Source: Flagellimonas pacifica | GTDB lineage: Bacteria > Bacteroidota > Bacteroidia > Flavobacteriales > Flavobacteriaceae | Direction of reading: 5' to 3' | NCBI RefSeq assembly: GCF_900215465.1 | Contig: NZ_OBEH01000004.1 | Span: 450,114 to 514,113, forward strand | DNA length: 64,000 nucleotides | In this document: positions 17,450-26,666 of the stretch, one piece after another | Numbering within the stretch: position 1 is the first letter of the stretch | How the letters are laid out: every line of letters starts with the position of its first letter | The notes under the pieces: generated by a model | Database searches by the model: none | Told to the model about the DNA's origin: nothing | The model's input: only the letters and a program-made list of their open reading frames with translations | Made by a program: the position numbers and the translations under genes

Positions 17450-18586
17450 ATGAACAACAAGATATTGATTATTATATTTTTATTCACGAGTATAATAGCA
17501 AAAGTACAAATGAATCTAAACAAAGAAATCAAGCTTATTGAGAAAACAGCTTTTGAGAAAACAGTAGACGGTAAAAAAGTAGCCCTATACACTCTTAAAA
17601 ATACTTCGGGCACTGTTTGTCAAATAACAAATTATGGCGGAAAAGTAGTATCCTTATGGGTTAAGGATAAAAGTGGCGTTTATGAGGATATTGTTCTGGG
17701 CCATTCAAACATTGATGATTTTCTGACCACCAAAGAAAAGTATTTTGGAGCATTGATAGGACGTTACGGAAACAGGATTGGGCAAGGCAAATTCTCTTTG
17801 GATGGAAAAGAATATACCTTGGCTACCAATAATGGGCAAAATCACCTGCATGGAGGAAATAAGGGATACGATGCAGTAGTTTGGGATGCCAAGCAAGTAG
17901 ATTCAAACACACTTGAGTTGGGCTATGTATCCAAACATATGGAAGAAGGTTATCCTGGCAACTTGACCATTAAGGTAAAATACCGATTAACTGATAAGAA
18001 TGAGCTAAAAATAGAATATTGGGCCTCTACTGACCAATCAACCATTGTAAATCTGACCCATCATTCCTTCTTCAATTTGAAAGGAGCTGGAAATGGAACC
18101 ATCAATGACCATTTATTACAGATTAATGCAGCTTATTTTACCCCTGTAGATGAAGGATTGATTCCGACAGGCGAACTACTTGAAGTAGAAAACACATCTA
18201 TGGACTTTCAAAAACTTACTTCTATTGGAGAACACGTGAATGAAGCATATGAGCAACTCCAATATGGATTGGGTTATGATCATAACTTTGTATTGAATCA
18301 AACCAAGGATGGACTAAATTTTGCCGCTAAAGTAGTCGAGCCCATTTCTGGTAGGATTATGGAAGTATATACCAATGAACCCGGCCTACAATTTTATGGT
18401 GGTAACTTTTTAGATGGTTCGGTAACGGGGAAATATCACAAAAAATATGACTATAGGACTGCATTTTGCTTGGAAACACAACATTTTCCAGATAGTCCTA
18501 ACAAACCGCAATTTCCCACTACTAGATTAGACCCTAAAGAAGAATATTACTCCATTTGTGTTTATAAATTTTCAATTATGGAATAA
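17450..18586 (+). CDS. galM: Aldose 1-epimerase (mutarotase), secreted
   Basis: This 378-aa enzyme interconverts alpha and beta anomers of aldoses. An N-terminal hydrophobic segment (residues 5-18) suggests export. The GalM residues are visible as HLHGGNKGYDAVVWD, LTHHSFFNLKG with the catalytic His, and CLETQHFPDSPN with the catalytic Glu. It is 36 bp after the PLP enzyme gene and before the sialidase gene. A decayed copy of its C-terminal third lies at 31352-31603, so a second paralogue once existed here. Confidence 0.93.
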   Translation: MNNKILIIIFLFTSIIAKVQMNLNKEIKLIEKTAFEKTVDGKKVALYTLKNTSGTVCQITNYGGKVVSLWVKDKSGVYEDIVLGHSNIDDFLTTKEKYFGALIGRYGNRIGQGKFSLDGKEYTLATNNGQNHLHGGNKGYDAVVWDAKQVDSNTLELGYVSKHMEEGYPGNLTIKVKYRLTDKNELKIEYWASTDQSTIVNLTHHSFFNLKGAGNGTINDHLLQINAAYFTPVDEGLIPTGELLEVENTSMDFQKLTSIGEHVNEAYEQLQYGLGYDHNFVLNQTKDGLNFAAKVVEPISGRIMEVYTNEPGLQFYGGNFLDGSVTGKYHKKYDYRTAFCLETQHFPDSPNKPQFPTTRLDPKEEYYSICVYKFSIME

Positions 18587-18722
18587 TCAAAACCCATTTT
18601 TATCTTTTCAGAAGGAATTGATTTCATCAAACCGTGGGGTTTTATTTTTGTAATTTCAATCTAAACCTTGAAAGGGAGATTAAGAGCGTTACTTTTTGTT
18701 ACCAACTTATTTAATATAAACA

Positions 18723-19850
18723 ATGAAAATATTGTTTGCCATATTTTTTTGGGTGTTCATGACTGTGGGCTACTCACAGAATTCAAAAATGCCTGTTAAG
18801 GATGATTCCCTAAAGTTCACAAATTTGTTTGACACCAAATTGAAGCCTAGTGTTTCTTGCTATAGAATACCTGCTATGGTAACCGCACCAAACGGAGATT
18901 TAATAGTTGCCATTGACGAAAGGGTACCTTCTTGTGGTGACTTAAAATGGAACAATGACATCAATATTGTTGGGCGACGCAGCACAGACAATGGAAAATC
19001 TTGGTCCAACATTGAGACTATCGCAGATTACCCTATAGGTAAATCGGCTTCTGACCCATCCATGATTGTTGACAAGATTACAGGAACCATATTTCTTTTC
19101 TTTAATTACATGGATTTGGACAATGAAAAGGACATCTATTACCTTATGGTCACAAAAAGTTTTGACAATGGTAAAACCTGGAGCCCCCCAATTGATATTA
19201 CCCCCCAAATTTCAAAGCCCTATTGGCATAAGGATTTTAAGTTCATTACCTCAGGCAGGGGAATTCAAACAAACTCTGGAAAACTATTGCATACCCTTGT
19301 GAACTTGGATAAGGGCCTTTATCTGTTTGGTAGTGACAACCATGGTGAAAATTGGCATTTAATTGACAACTCAATTATTCCGGGAGATGAATCCAAGGTT
19401 GTTCAACTGATAGATGACACTTGGATGGTTAATAGCCGAGTAAATAACAAAGGATTAAGATTTGTCCATACCTCAGCGGATCAGGGTACAACATGGTTTT
19501 CAAAACCTGATTCAACCCTAATAGACCCAGGTTGCAATGCCAGTATTATAAGATATACCAGTGTTAAGGACGGCGCCAACAAAAACCGGCTCCTATTTTC
19601 AAACGCAAAAATGGAGTCCGAGAGAACAAACCTGACCTTAAGGATCAGTTATGATGAAGGAAAAACCTGGACAAAGGGCAAAACCATTTACACACAAGGT
19701 TCAGCCTACTCTTCGTTGAGCATTCTCTCCAATGGAAACATTGGACTGTTCTTTGAAAAGGATGGTTATAAAGAAAATGTTTTTACCCAGTTTTCTTTGG
19801 AATGGCTGACTGATGGCAATGACAAACTCACTATCACTCCAAAAAAATAA
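18723..19850 (+). CDS. Exo-alpha-sialidase-like protein (GH33 type, BNR repeats)
   Basis: This 375-aa exported protein has a signal peptide ending near VGYSQ. The sialidase arginine motif YRIP is at about residue 42. Asp-box repeats SxDxGxxW occur as STDNGKSW, SFDNGKTW, SADQGTTW and SYDEGKTW, and one degenerate copy is GSDNHGENW. The acidic DERVPSCGD and a tyrosine in QGSAYSSLS fit the active site of a six-bladed propeller sialidase. It would release terminal sialic acid from glycans. No sialate lyase, epimerase or transporter is seen in the window, so the released sugar's fate is unclear and another acidic sugar remains possible. Confidence 0.85.
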   Translation: MKILFAIFFWVFMTVGYSQNSKMPVKDDSLKFTNLFDTKLKPSVSCYRIPAMVTAPNGDLIVAIDERVPSCGDLKWNNDINIVGRRSTDNGKSWSNIETIADYPIGKSASDPSMIVDKITGTIFLFFNYMDLDNEKDIYYLMVTKSFDNGKTWSPPIDITPQISKPYWHKDFKFITSGRGIQTNSGKLLHTLVNLDKGLYLFGSDNHGENWHLIDNSIIPGDESKVVQLIDDTWMVNSRVNNKGLRFVHTSADQGTTWFSKPDSTLIDPGCNASIIRYTSVKDGANKNRLLFSNAKMESERTNLTLRISYDEGKTWTKGKTIYTQGSAYSSLSILSNGNIGLFFEKDGYKENVFTQFSLEWLTDGNDKLTITPKK

Positions 19851-19910
19851 CTGCTCTAGGTCTCAATCACTGGGCACAATTTATAACACGCTTTAAGTCG
19901 ATAATACTTT

Positions 19911-21467
19911 TCAAAAGTTCAAATTTGTTTGGTGCTCATAAAAAACTCGCGACATTTTTTCCAATTTTTGCTTAATAATGGGCTTACTTACAGATGAAAA
20001 ACCCATTACCAGACCCTTTTCCTTTTTCTTCCGCTTTTTGATAAAATATTTACTGTAAGGAAAGGATATGATTTCTTCTTCAATCAACATTTTTGAAATC
20101 TCAATATCACAAACATCATCCGGAAGCTTGGCCATTAGATGTAACCCTTGATTTGCTGGCTGTATTTCAAAACTATCATCAAAAACATTTTGAAACTGAT
20201 CAACAAAAAACTGCTTGCGCTCATTTACCACCTGCACTACTTTCCTCAAATGTTGATTGAGATAATCTTTTTCTATAAAATCCGACATGACTCTTTGAGT
20301 AACAGGCGATATAAATCTAAAAGATTGTTCAAACATTGCCTTAATGCTATCAACGTAATGTGGGGGAACAATCAAATACCCCAATCTAATAGAAGGGTGC
20401 AAGATTTTGTTAAAGGTGCCTTGGTAAAAAACTCTATTTCCATTATCCAAACCAAATATTGAGGTAATTGGACTTTCCCAATTGCTAAATTCATTATCAT
20501 AATCATCCTCAACAATGATCATGTTGTTTTCCTCGGCCCAATCCAGAAGCTCCAATCGTCTTTTAAGACTCATTTGAACTCCTGTTGGATATTGGTTGGA
20601 AGGAGTAGTGAAGATTAACTTCCCTCTTTTCAATTTAACATGACCAAGACTATCCAAAGACAATCCTTCCGAATCAATCTCTGCTGGAATAATTTTAGCC
20701 TTTAAACTTTTAAAAACAGCCAAGGCATTTGCATAGGTCGGGTTTTCAACAATTACCTCATCTTTTTTGTCCAACAGCAAATCCCCTATTATGGATAAAG
20801 AATGTAATGACCCGGTAACAATTATAATCTGGGAAGAGTCACATTGTATGTTCCTGTACAGTTTTAAATAGTTAGCTATGTTTTTCCTTAAGCAATCCAA
20901 ACCAAGGGTATGTCTGTATGACATATCGGAATACCTAATATCCCTCCAATAATTATTAGTTAGATTTTGCCACTGTTTTACAGGGAAAACATCCAAAGGG
21001 GGCAATCCAGGCCTAAACGCTATACCTTTGTTGTCTCCCCGATTCATAATTGTAACGCTAGAGCTAAAATGTACGGCTCTTTCAGAAATTTCAGGGTATT
21101 TGGTAGTTCTTTTTTGAGTTCTTAAACTATACTTTATTTTCTTGCCCTTTATGTCATTTACATAATATCCAGAACCTTGGACCGCATACACGTAATTTTC
21201 CCAACAAAGTATTTCATAGGCCTTTATAACCGTACTACGGGATAATCCCATATCCTGAGCCAGCAATCGAGTTGGTGGCAGTTGATATCCCTTTACCAGT
21301 TTTTTTTTCTTGATGGCACTTTTAAAAGCATTTGACAACCTCATGTAAAGGCTTTGTTCTCCATTATTTAGATTAAAACCATGGGATATTAGCAAGCTGT
21401 TGAGTTTTGTCTTCAAAATTGAAATGTATTGAAAAAAAAAATTGGTATGTGAAAGGTAGAAAAACAT
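19911..21467 (-). CDS. MocR-type regulator: GntR HTH fused to aminotransferase fold
   Basis: This 518-aa cytoplasmic protein has an N-terminal winged HTH (about 40-110, LPPTRLLAQDMGLSRSTVIK) joined to a fold-type I aminotransferase domain. The latter has VEDDYDNEFSN with the PLP aspartate and a candidate PLP lysine in YQGTFNKILHPSIRLGYLIV. MocR proteins use PLP or PLP-amino-acid adducts as effectors. It diverges from the dehydrogenase and transaminase genes with 56 bp between starts, so it most likely controls that set. The first 40 residues are atypical, so a start near Met42 is possible. Confidence 0.88.
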   Translation of the reverse strand: MFFYLSHTNFFFQYISILKTKLNSLLISHGFNLNNGEQSLYMRLSNAFKSAIKKKKLVKGYQLPPTRLLAQDMGLSRSTVIKAYEILCWENYVYAVQGSGYYVNDIKGKKIKYSLRTQKRTTKYPEISERAVHFSSSVTIMNRGDNKGIAFRPGLPPLDVFPVKQWQNLTNNYWRDIRYSDMSYRHTLGLDCLRKNIANYLKLYRNIQCDSSQIIIVTGSLHSLSIIGDLLLDKKDEVIVENPTYANALAVFKSLKAKIIPAEIDSEGLSLDSLGHVKLKRGKLIFTTPSNQYPTGVQMSLKRRLELLDWAEENNMIIVEDDYDNEFSNWESPITSIFGLDNGNRVFYQGTFNKILHPSIRLGYLIVPPHYVDSIKAMFEQSFRFISPVTQRVMSDFIEKDYLNQHLRKVVQVVNERKQFFVDQFQNVFDDSFEIQPANQGLHLMAKLPDDVCDIEISKMLIEEEIISFPYSKYFIKKRKKKEKGLVMGFSSVSKPIIKQKLEKMSRVFYEHQTNLNF

Positions 21468-21479
21468 TTTATAATATTG

Positions 21480-21496
21480 ATTTATAAGTTATAAAT
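21480..21496. promoter_or_regulatory. AT palindrome between MocR and its divergent target genes
   Basis: ATTTATAAGTTATAAAT is a perfect 17-bp palindrome around a central G, and a further TTTATAA lies 13 bp to the left. It sits in the only intergenic space shared by the regulator and the D-amino-acid genes, where a MocR operator is expected. AT-rich palindromes can arise by chance, so this is tentative. Confidence 0.4.
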
Positions 21497-21523
21497 GACT
21501 AGATATTAACTATTTAAAAAAAC

Positions 21524-22519
21524 ATGATAACAGCATTACAAATTGGATTGGGGCCCTTGGGGCAGCAAATTGGTAGGTACATTTCAGAAAAAACAAGTAT
21601 CGGCACAGTAGCTGCTGTAGATATAGACAAAGAACTAAAGGGAGTTGATTTTGGAAAACTCATCAATGGAAGTCCATCAGATATTCTAATTGAAAACTCT
21701 GTGGAAAGTGCATTACAGAAACTAAAAGAGAAACCAGATGTTGCGATCATAACCACTGTTTCAAGCATAAAAAAACTGGAATCTCAAATTGAAGAAGTTG
21801 CTCAACATGGAATCCCAATAGTTTCTACCTGCGAAGAGCTCGCATTTCCTTGGGAAGAAAATCCAGGGTCTAGTAAAAATATTGAGGCTATATGTAAAAA
21901 GTACAAAGTAGCCTGTCTGGGTACTGGAGTAAATCCAGGTTTTTTAATGGACTATTTGCCATCTGTCCTTAGTTCCGTTTGTAAGAATATAGATAGTATT
22001 TTAGTTGAAAGAATTCAAGATGCAACACCTAGACGAATTCCTTTTCAGCGAAAAATTGGAGCAGGGTTAGACCTAAAAGCATTTAAGAGCAAAGAGGACG
22101 AAGGCACTCTTAGACATGTTGGACTTAAAGAATCCGTATATTTCCTTGCCAAAAGCCTAGGTTTTGAACTTGATGAGGTAACAGAAAATCTTACTCCAGT
22201 AATTGCCGAAAGTAATTTAAAGACACCTTCAATGGAGATTCAAAAAGGAGATGCCCGCGGTGTACAACAGATTTCCCAAGGTTATAAAAACGGACGATGC
22301 AAAATAGAAATGCATTTTAAGGCCGCTGTAGGCGAACCTAGATCTTATGATAAGATTACGGTTAAAGGGATTCCATCATTTACCTCTGAAATAGATACGG
22401 GCATAAATGGAGACATTGCCACATGTGCAATTACCATAAACGCGGTCAAGAGTATTTTAAAAGCCGCTCCCGGTTTACATACTATGGCAACAATTAGAGT
22501 TCCCGGATATTTAAATTAA
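21524..22519 (+). CDS. 2,4-diaminopentanoate dehydrogenase-like oxidoreductase
   Basis: This 331-aa cytoplasmic NAD(P)-binding protein begins with the Rossmann motif LQIGLGPLGQQIGRYI. It has the dihydrodipicolinate-reductase-like middle part STCEELAFPW and GVNPGFLMDYLP. The C-terminal domain resembles that of 2,4-diaminopentanoate dehydrogenase (Ord). Known members deaminate a diamino acid derived from D-ornithine. A D-amino-acid-linked dehydrogenase role is therefore reasonable but the substrate is unproven. It is 35 bp upstream of the D-amino acid transaminase gene. Confidence 0.75.
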   Translation: MITALQIGLGPLGQQIGRYISEKTSIGTVAAVDIDKELKGVDFGKLINGSPSDILIENSVESALQKLKEKPDVAIITTVSSIKKLESQIEEVAQHGIPIVSTCEELAFPWEENPGSSKNIEAICKKYKVACLGTGVNPGFLMDYLPSVLSSVCKNIDSILVERIQDATPRRIPFQRKIGAGLDLKAFKSKEDEGTLRHVGLKESVYFLAKSLGFELDEVTENLTPVIAESNLKTPSMEIQKGDARGVQQISQGYKNGRCKIEMHFKAAVGEPRSYDKITVKGIPSFTSEIDTGINGDIATCAITINAVKSILKAAPGLHTMATIRVPGYLN

Positions 22520-22554
22520 AAAGAAATTAATAACTATATTTTTTAATTCTTAAA

Positions 22555-23427
22555 ATGGCCAATTATCCCGAAAAGGTATACGTAAACGGAAAAATAGTTC
22601 CTCATCAAGAAGCCCAGATATCAATTTTTGACAGAGGCTTTTTATTTGGTGATGGGGTTTATGAAGTAATGGTTCAAATAGGAGATAGCTTTTTCTACGG
22701 CCAAGAACATTTAAATAGGCTAATAGATTGTCTAAAGAAAATAAATTTGGATTTTGATGTTTCTACCTTGCCCAAAGAGGTTGAAAAATTGTTAGTAGCC
22801 TCTAAATTAGAAGGTAAAGATTCTTTGGTTTATATTCAGGTTACACGAGGGGTTGCCATTAGAAAACATGCATTTCCTAAAACCACAAAACCAACGGTCA
22901 TTATGTATGCCATTCCTTTCACCCTGCCAAGCATCAACCAAAAAAGTATTGCTACAATTACCACAACAGACAATAGGTGGCACAGGTGCGATATAAAGGC
23001 AACTTCTCTTTTAGGCAATGTAATGGCAAATGATCAAGCAGCAGAGCAAGGAATGTACGAGTCCATTTTTATAAGGGACGGAAAAGTAACTGAAGCATCT
23101 CATTGCAACGTCTTTTTTGTAAAAAACGATATTGTGTATACCCATCCTGCTGACACCTATATTTTAAATGGTATCACCAGACAAATTGTAATACAGTTAT
23201 GCAAAAAGCTCCATATAGAAATTAGGGAAGAAGCTATCTTAAAAGTGAACATGGTTACTATGGATGAAGCTTTTTTGAGCGGGACAACTACTCAAATTGC
23301 TTCAATAGGGAGGATTAACAATCATTATTATAGTGCGGATGGCACTGTAGGTCCTATAACTAAAAAATTACAACAAGCATTTTTGAAATTGAAGGAAACC
23401 CATGTGGAAGCAACAATAAATGTGTAA
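22555..23427 (+). CDS. dat: D-amino acid aminotransferase (class IV PLP)
   Basis: This 290-aa fold-type IV transaminase begins with the family pattern VYVNGKIVPHQEAQISIFDRGF. The PLP lysine is in DIKATSLLGNVMA, with TEASHCNVFFV and FLSGTTTQIASI lining the cofactor. The RGVAIRKHAFP segment, R-x-x-x-R-x-H, is characteristic of D-alanine transaminases rather than branched-chain enzymes. It would move the amino group of D-amino acids to 2-oxoglutarate or pyruvate. Together with the deacylase downstream it makes a D-amino-acid use pathway. Confidence 0.88.
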   Translation: MANYPEKVYVNGKIVPHQEAQISIFDRGFLFGDGVYEVMVQIGDSFFYGQEHLNRLIDCLKKINLDFDVSTLPKEVEKLLVASKLEGKDSLVYIQVTRGVAIRKHAFPKTTKPTVIMYAIPFTLPSINQKSIATITTTDNRWHRCDIKATSLLGNVMANDQAAEQGMYESIFIRDGKVTEASHCNVFFVKNDIVYTHPADTYILNGITRQIVIQLCKKLHIEIREEAILKVNMVTMDEAFLSGTTTQIASIGRINNHYYSADGTVGPITKKLQQAFLKLKETHVEATINV

Positions 23428-23558
23428 AGCTTTTTTTTTCGAAAAATCAATATAATCTTGAGAATCAAAATGCTAAATAAATGATAACCGTTTCAAAGCA
23501 ACAAAAGGGCTATGCCCCATTTTAGTGGAAACGGAAATTTCCAAATAAACATATACAA

Positions 23559-25130
23559 ATGAAAAGTAAAGTAGTATTTCAATTGGTTTTAGGGGTAATT
23601 TGTTTTTTTGGTTGCAATAACCAAGATTATGATATCCTCATTTTAAATGGTGAGGTTTATGATGGATCAGGTAATGCTCCTTTTAATGCGGACATAGCCA
23701 TTAAAGACTCCACAATTGTTAGTATTGGAGATCTGTCAGGATCAAATGCCATCAAAATAATCGATGCAAAAGGTATGGCCGTTGCCCCCGGTTTTATAGA
23801 TATGCATGCGCATTTGGACCCTATATTGAACTTGTCAGATTGTGAAAGCCATGTACGACAAGGTGTGACCACAGCCTTAGGAGGGCCTGATGGCGGAAGT
23901 CCTTGGCCTATTAGGGCACATTTAGATACTTTGGAGCAAATAGGTGTAGGGATGAACATAGCCTATTTGGTTGGCCATAATCAAGTACGTAAAAACATTA
24001 TGGCTCTTGAGAATAGGGCACCCACTCCAGAAGAATTGGAACAAATGAAAGCGCAGGTAAAATTGGCGATGGAAGAAGGTGCTTATGGCATTTCAACTGG
24101 ATTAAAATACTTGCCCGGAGCCTTCTCTAATGTAGATGAAGTAATAGAACTGTCCAAGGTAGCTTCTTCCAAAGGAGGTATTTACACATCTCATTTAAGG
24201 GAAGAGGGTTTAGGGCTTTTTGACGCCGTAGCAGAAGCAATAAGCATATCAGAAAAAGCAGATATTCCAGTAATTCTAACACATCATAAGGCAATTGGAA
24301 AACCTATGTGGGGAAAAAGTACTGTGACCTTGGCCATGGTAGATTCTGCAAGGACAGCTGGTCTTGACATTAAAATTGATCAATACCCATATAGCGCCAG
24401 CCACACGGGGATTTCTGTGCTCATCCCAAGTTGGGCAAGAGCGGGCGGAATTGAGGCATTCAAAGAAAGAGTGAACACCCCACAACTTAGAGATAGCATT
24501 AAAGCTGGAATAATTTTTAACATTCTTAATGATAGAGGTGGAGAAGATTTGGCGCGCATTCAATTTGCCAAAGTGAAATGGATGAAGGAGCTAGAGGGAA
24601 AAACATTGAAGTATTGGTGCGAGTTAAGGGAACTAGAGCCAACACTTGAAAATGGAGCTGATTTGGTTATTGAGGCCCAGGTAAATGGAGGGGCATCATG
24701 CATATATCATGCCATGCATGAAGAGGATGTGGAACGTATTATGAAGCACCCCCAAACCATGATCGCTTCAGATGGCAGACTTGTAAAACCTGGCCAAGGA
24801 CATCCACACCCAAGGTGGTATGGCACATTTCCACGCGTTCTTGGTCATTATGTAAGGGAAAAGTCGGTCATAACATTACCCGAAGCTATCTATAAGATGA
24901 CAAAGCTGCCTGCTGTTTCTCTAGGATTAACCGATAGAGGACTGATTAAAGAAAATATGAAGGCTGATATTGTTGTTTTTGACCCAAATACCATAATTGA
25001 TAAAGCAACATTTGAGGAACCCCATCAATATCCGGAAGGAATTTATTTTGTATTGGTCAATGGTCAAATTTCCATCGATGAATCAAAGTTTAAGGGAATA
25101 AAGGCAGGTAAGGTCTTGCGAAAAAAATAA
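23559..25130 (+). CDS. N-acyl-D-amino-acid deacylase family amidohydrolase, lipoprotein
   Basis: This 523-aa protein has a lipoprotein signal with the lipobox Cys in CFFGC, so it is anchored in the envelope. The amidohydrolase metal site is seen as DMHAHLDP, LTHHKAIG and IASDGRLV. The D-aminoacylase signatures DQYPYSAS and HPRWYGTFPRVLGHYVRE are clear. It would free D-amino acids from N-acyl forms. The bridging Cys of characterised D-aminoacylases (in GNCG) is replaced by LGGPDGGSPWP, so metal use or specificity may differ. It lies 131 bp after the transaminase gene and is followed by a terminator. Confidence 0.85.
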   Translation: MKSKVVFQLVLGVICFFGCNNQDYDILILNGEVYDGSGNAPFNADIAIKDSTIVSIGDLSGSNAIKIIDAKGMAVAPGFIDMHAHLDPILNLSDCESHVRQGVTTALGGPDGGSPWPIRAHLDTLEQIGVGMNIAYLVGHNQVRKNIMALENRAPTPEELEQMKAQVKLAMEEGAYGISTGLKYLPGAFSNVDEVIELSKVASSKGGIYTSHLREEGLGLFDAVAEAISISEKADIPVILTHHKAIGKPMWGKSTVTLAMVDSARTAGLDIKIDQYPYSASHTGISVLIPSWARAGGIEAFKERVNTPQLRDSIKAGIIFNILNDRGGEDLARIQFAKVKWMKELEGKTLKYWCELRELEPTLENGADLVIEAQVNGGASCIYHAMHEEDVERIMKHPQTMIASDGRLVKPGQGHPHPRWYGTFPRVLGHYVREKSVITLPEAIYKMTKLPAVSLGLTDRGLIKENMKADIVVFDPNTIIDKATFEEPHQYPEGIYFVLVNGQISIDESKFKGIKAGKVLRKK

Positions 25131-25158
25131 CTAGACAGGTAAGATATCAATAGAAAGA

Positions 25159-25186
25159 AAAAAGGGATGCAAATTGCATCCCTTTT
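25159..25186. terminator. Bidirectional hairpin terminator
   Basis: GGGATGC and GCATCCC form a 7-bp stem with a 5-nt loop, with A runs on the left and TTTT on the right. It separates the convergent deacylase and SusD-like genes. Confidence 0.8.
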
Positions 25187-25231
25187 AGCATGAGAAAACA
25201 AAGCTAACTCAAAACTAACTACTAATCTTTC

Positions 25232-26653
25232 TCATTGATTAACAGGTGTTGGAGTAAACAAATCCGGTATTGGATCTGGTAAATTACTGTTATTGTTAAT
25301 TTCCTCTTGAGCGTACAGAAAACGCTGAGGATTAACAGTAGTTGTTGCATTGTTCAAAGGAAATGGCACTAATAAATCCGTTTCTGATCGCAATCTTCTT
25401 ACATCATTAAAAGGCATATAGGTACTGAAGCCGGTAACATAGCGTTCTTCAATAATTTCCCTCAGCACTGCTCTGTCTGTAGCAATATTGTCTGGATTTT
25501 CCATCCCACCTGCTTCAAAATCAGCTAGAACATAAGGATCATAGTTGAAGGTTTCATCTCCATTTATCAGATTAAAGGCTGCACCAGTATCCAAATAAGC
25601 TCTAAGTTCGTTCAATTTGTCTATAGCTCCCTGTACATCATCATTGGCTCTTATCAAACATTCTGCCCAGATAAGAAGGTTTTCCTCAAAACTTACCAAC
25701 TTCATAGGAGTAGTAGCATCATCGATACCCCCAGTCTGATTTCCATCTCCACTTATATAAGAGTAGTTTCTACGCGCAGTTTCATCAGTTTTAGCGTTAT
25801 TTCGGCTTCCAACGTTATCCGGGTCCATTAAATCTCTATAAAATGCCCCATCTCCTGTCATATCTCCTGCTCTACTACTGTTTACAAAGTTGAAAAGGAT
25901 ATTGCTATTTCCTGGAACATCGCCTATTGGGTTGTATGCCATTGTTCCAGCACTGCTATTAATTCCATTTGCAACATTGGCCAATGCCTGGGAATACTGT
26001 TTTGTTTGCAAAAAGTAGCGTGCTTTTAGGGTATATGCAGCAGCTATCCAACTATCTGCATCGCCTCCAAAATAGTTGTCCTGGCTATTGGTAACACTCG
26101 TGGTTGACCCATTTTGCAGTTTGGGAATTGCACCATCTAGCAGTGTTTGCATAGCTGCATAAACATCAGCTTGCCCATCTAAAGTAGGGTCTTCTGAATC
26201 CACTCCGGGATTATCAGGTGTAGCCGTAGAATAAGGGATATCTCCAAAAAGAGATGCTGCCGTACCTACTGCCAGAGCTTCGTTAACATCTATAATTCCT
26301 TGTAAGAGGGTTATATCTGGAGAAATTCTTCGAATTTCCTTGTTCTGGACCAATATTCCATTGTAAAGATGTCCCCAAACAGCATTAGAGTCCCCTGGAG
26401 TATAGTCATAGTTATACAAGGTCTGTTGCACCAATTGCAACCCTATTAAACCTCCTGTATAATACATACCTGTTCTGGCCAATTGTCCCTGCTGTACCTG
26501 AGCATTTGCCAGTAATGTTCCCGCTAGCAGCAAATCTCCTGAAGGAACTTCCACTAATTGATTTGGATTATCATTAACATCTAAATAATCATCACAAGCT
26601 GTTGCTGATATTAGAAAAATCAATGATAAAATTATTTTATATATAGATTTCAT
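25232..26653 (-). CDS. SusD/RagB-family nutrient-binding outer-membrane lipoprotein
   Basis: This 473-aa surface lipoprotein begins with a signal ending in ISATACDDYLDVNDNPNQL, where the Cys is the lipid site. The DDYLDVN motif after it and the TPR-like helical body are typical of the SusD_2 branch. SusD proteins form a lid over the SusC channel and bind the imported ligand. It follows the susC gene by 13 bp, so the pair is co-transcribed. The ligand cannot be read, but the linked carboxypeptidase makes peptides or peptide-containing polymers as likely as glycans. Confidence 0.92.
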   Translation of the reverse strand: MKSIYKIILSLIFLISATACDDYLDVNDNPNQLVEVPSGDLLLAGTLLANAQVQQGQLARTGMYYTGGLIGLQLVQQTLYNYDYTPGDSNAVWGHLYNGILVQNKEIRRISPDITLLQGIIDVNEALAVGTAASLFGDIPYSTATPDNPGVDSEDPTLDGQADVYAAMQTLLDGAIPKLQNGSTTSVTNSQDNYFGGDADSWIAAAYTLKARYFLQTKQYSQALANVANGINSSAGTMAYNPIGDVPGNSNILFNFVNSSRAGDMTGDGAFYRDLMDPDNVGSRNNAKTDETARRNYSYISGDGNQTGGIDDATTPMKLVSFEENLLIWAECLIRANDDVQGAIDKLNELRAYLDTGAAFNLINGDETFNYDPYVLADFEAGGMENPDNIATDRAVLREIIEERYVTGFSTYMPFNDVRRLRSETDLLVPFPLNNATTTVNPQRFLYAQEEINNNSNLPDPIPDLFTPTPVNQ

Positions 26654-26666
26654 AATTTCCTATTTA

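Noticed and set aside
18723..19850. A sialic-acid catabolic locus
   Set aside because: Only the sialidase-like gene is present; no lyase, epimerase, kinase or transporter lies nearby, so a full pathway is not claimed.
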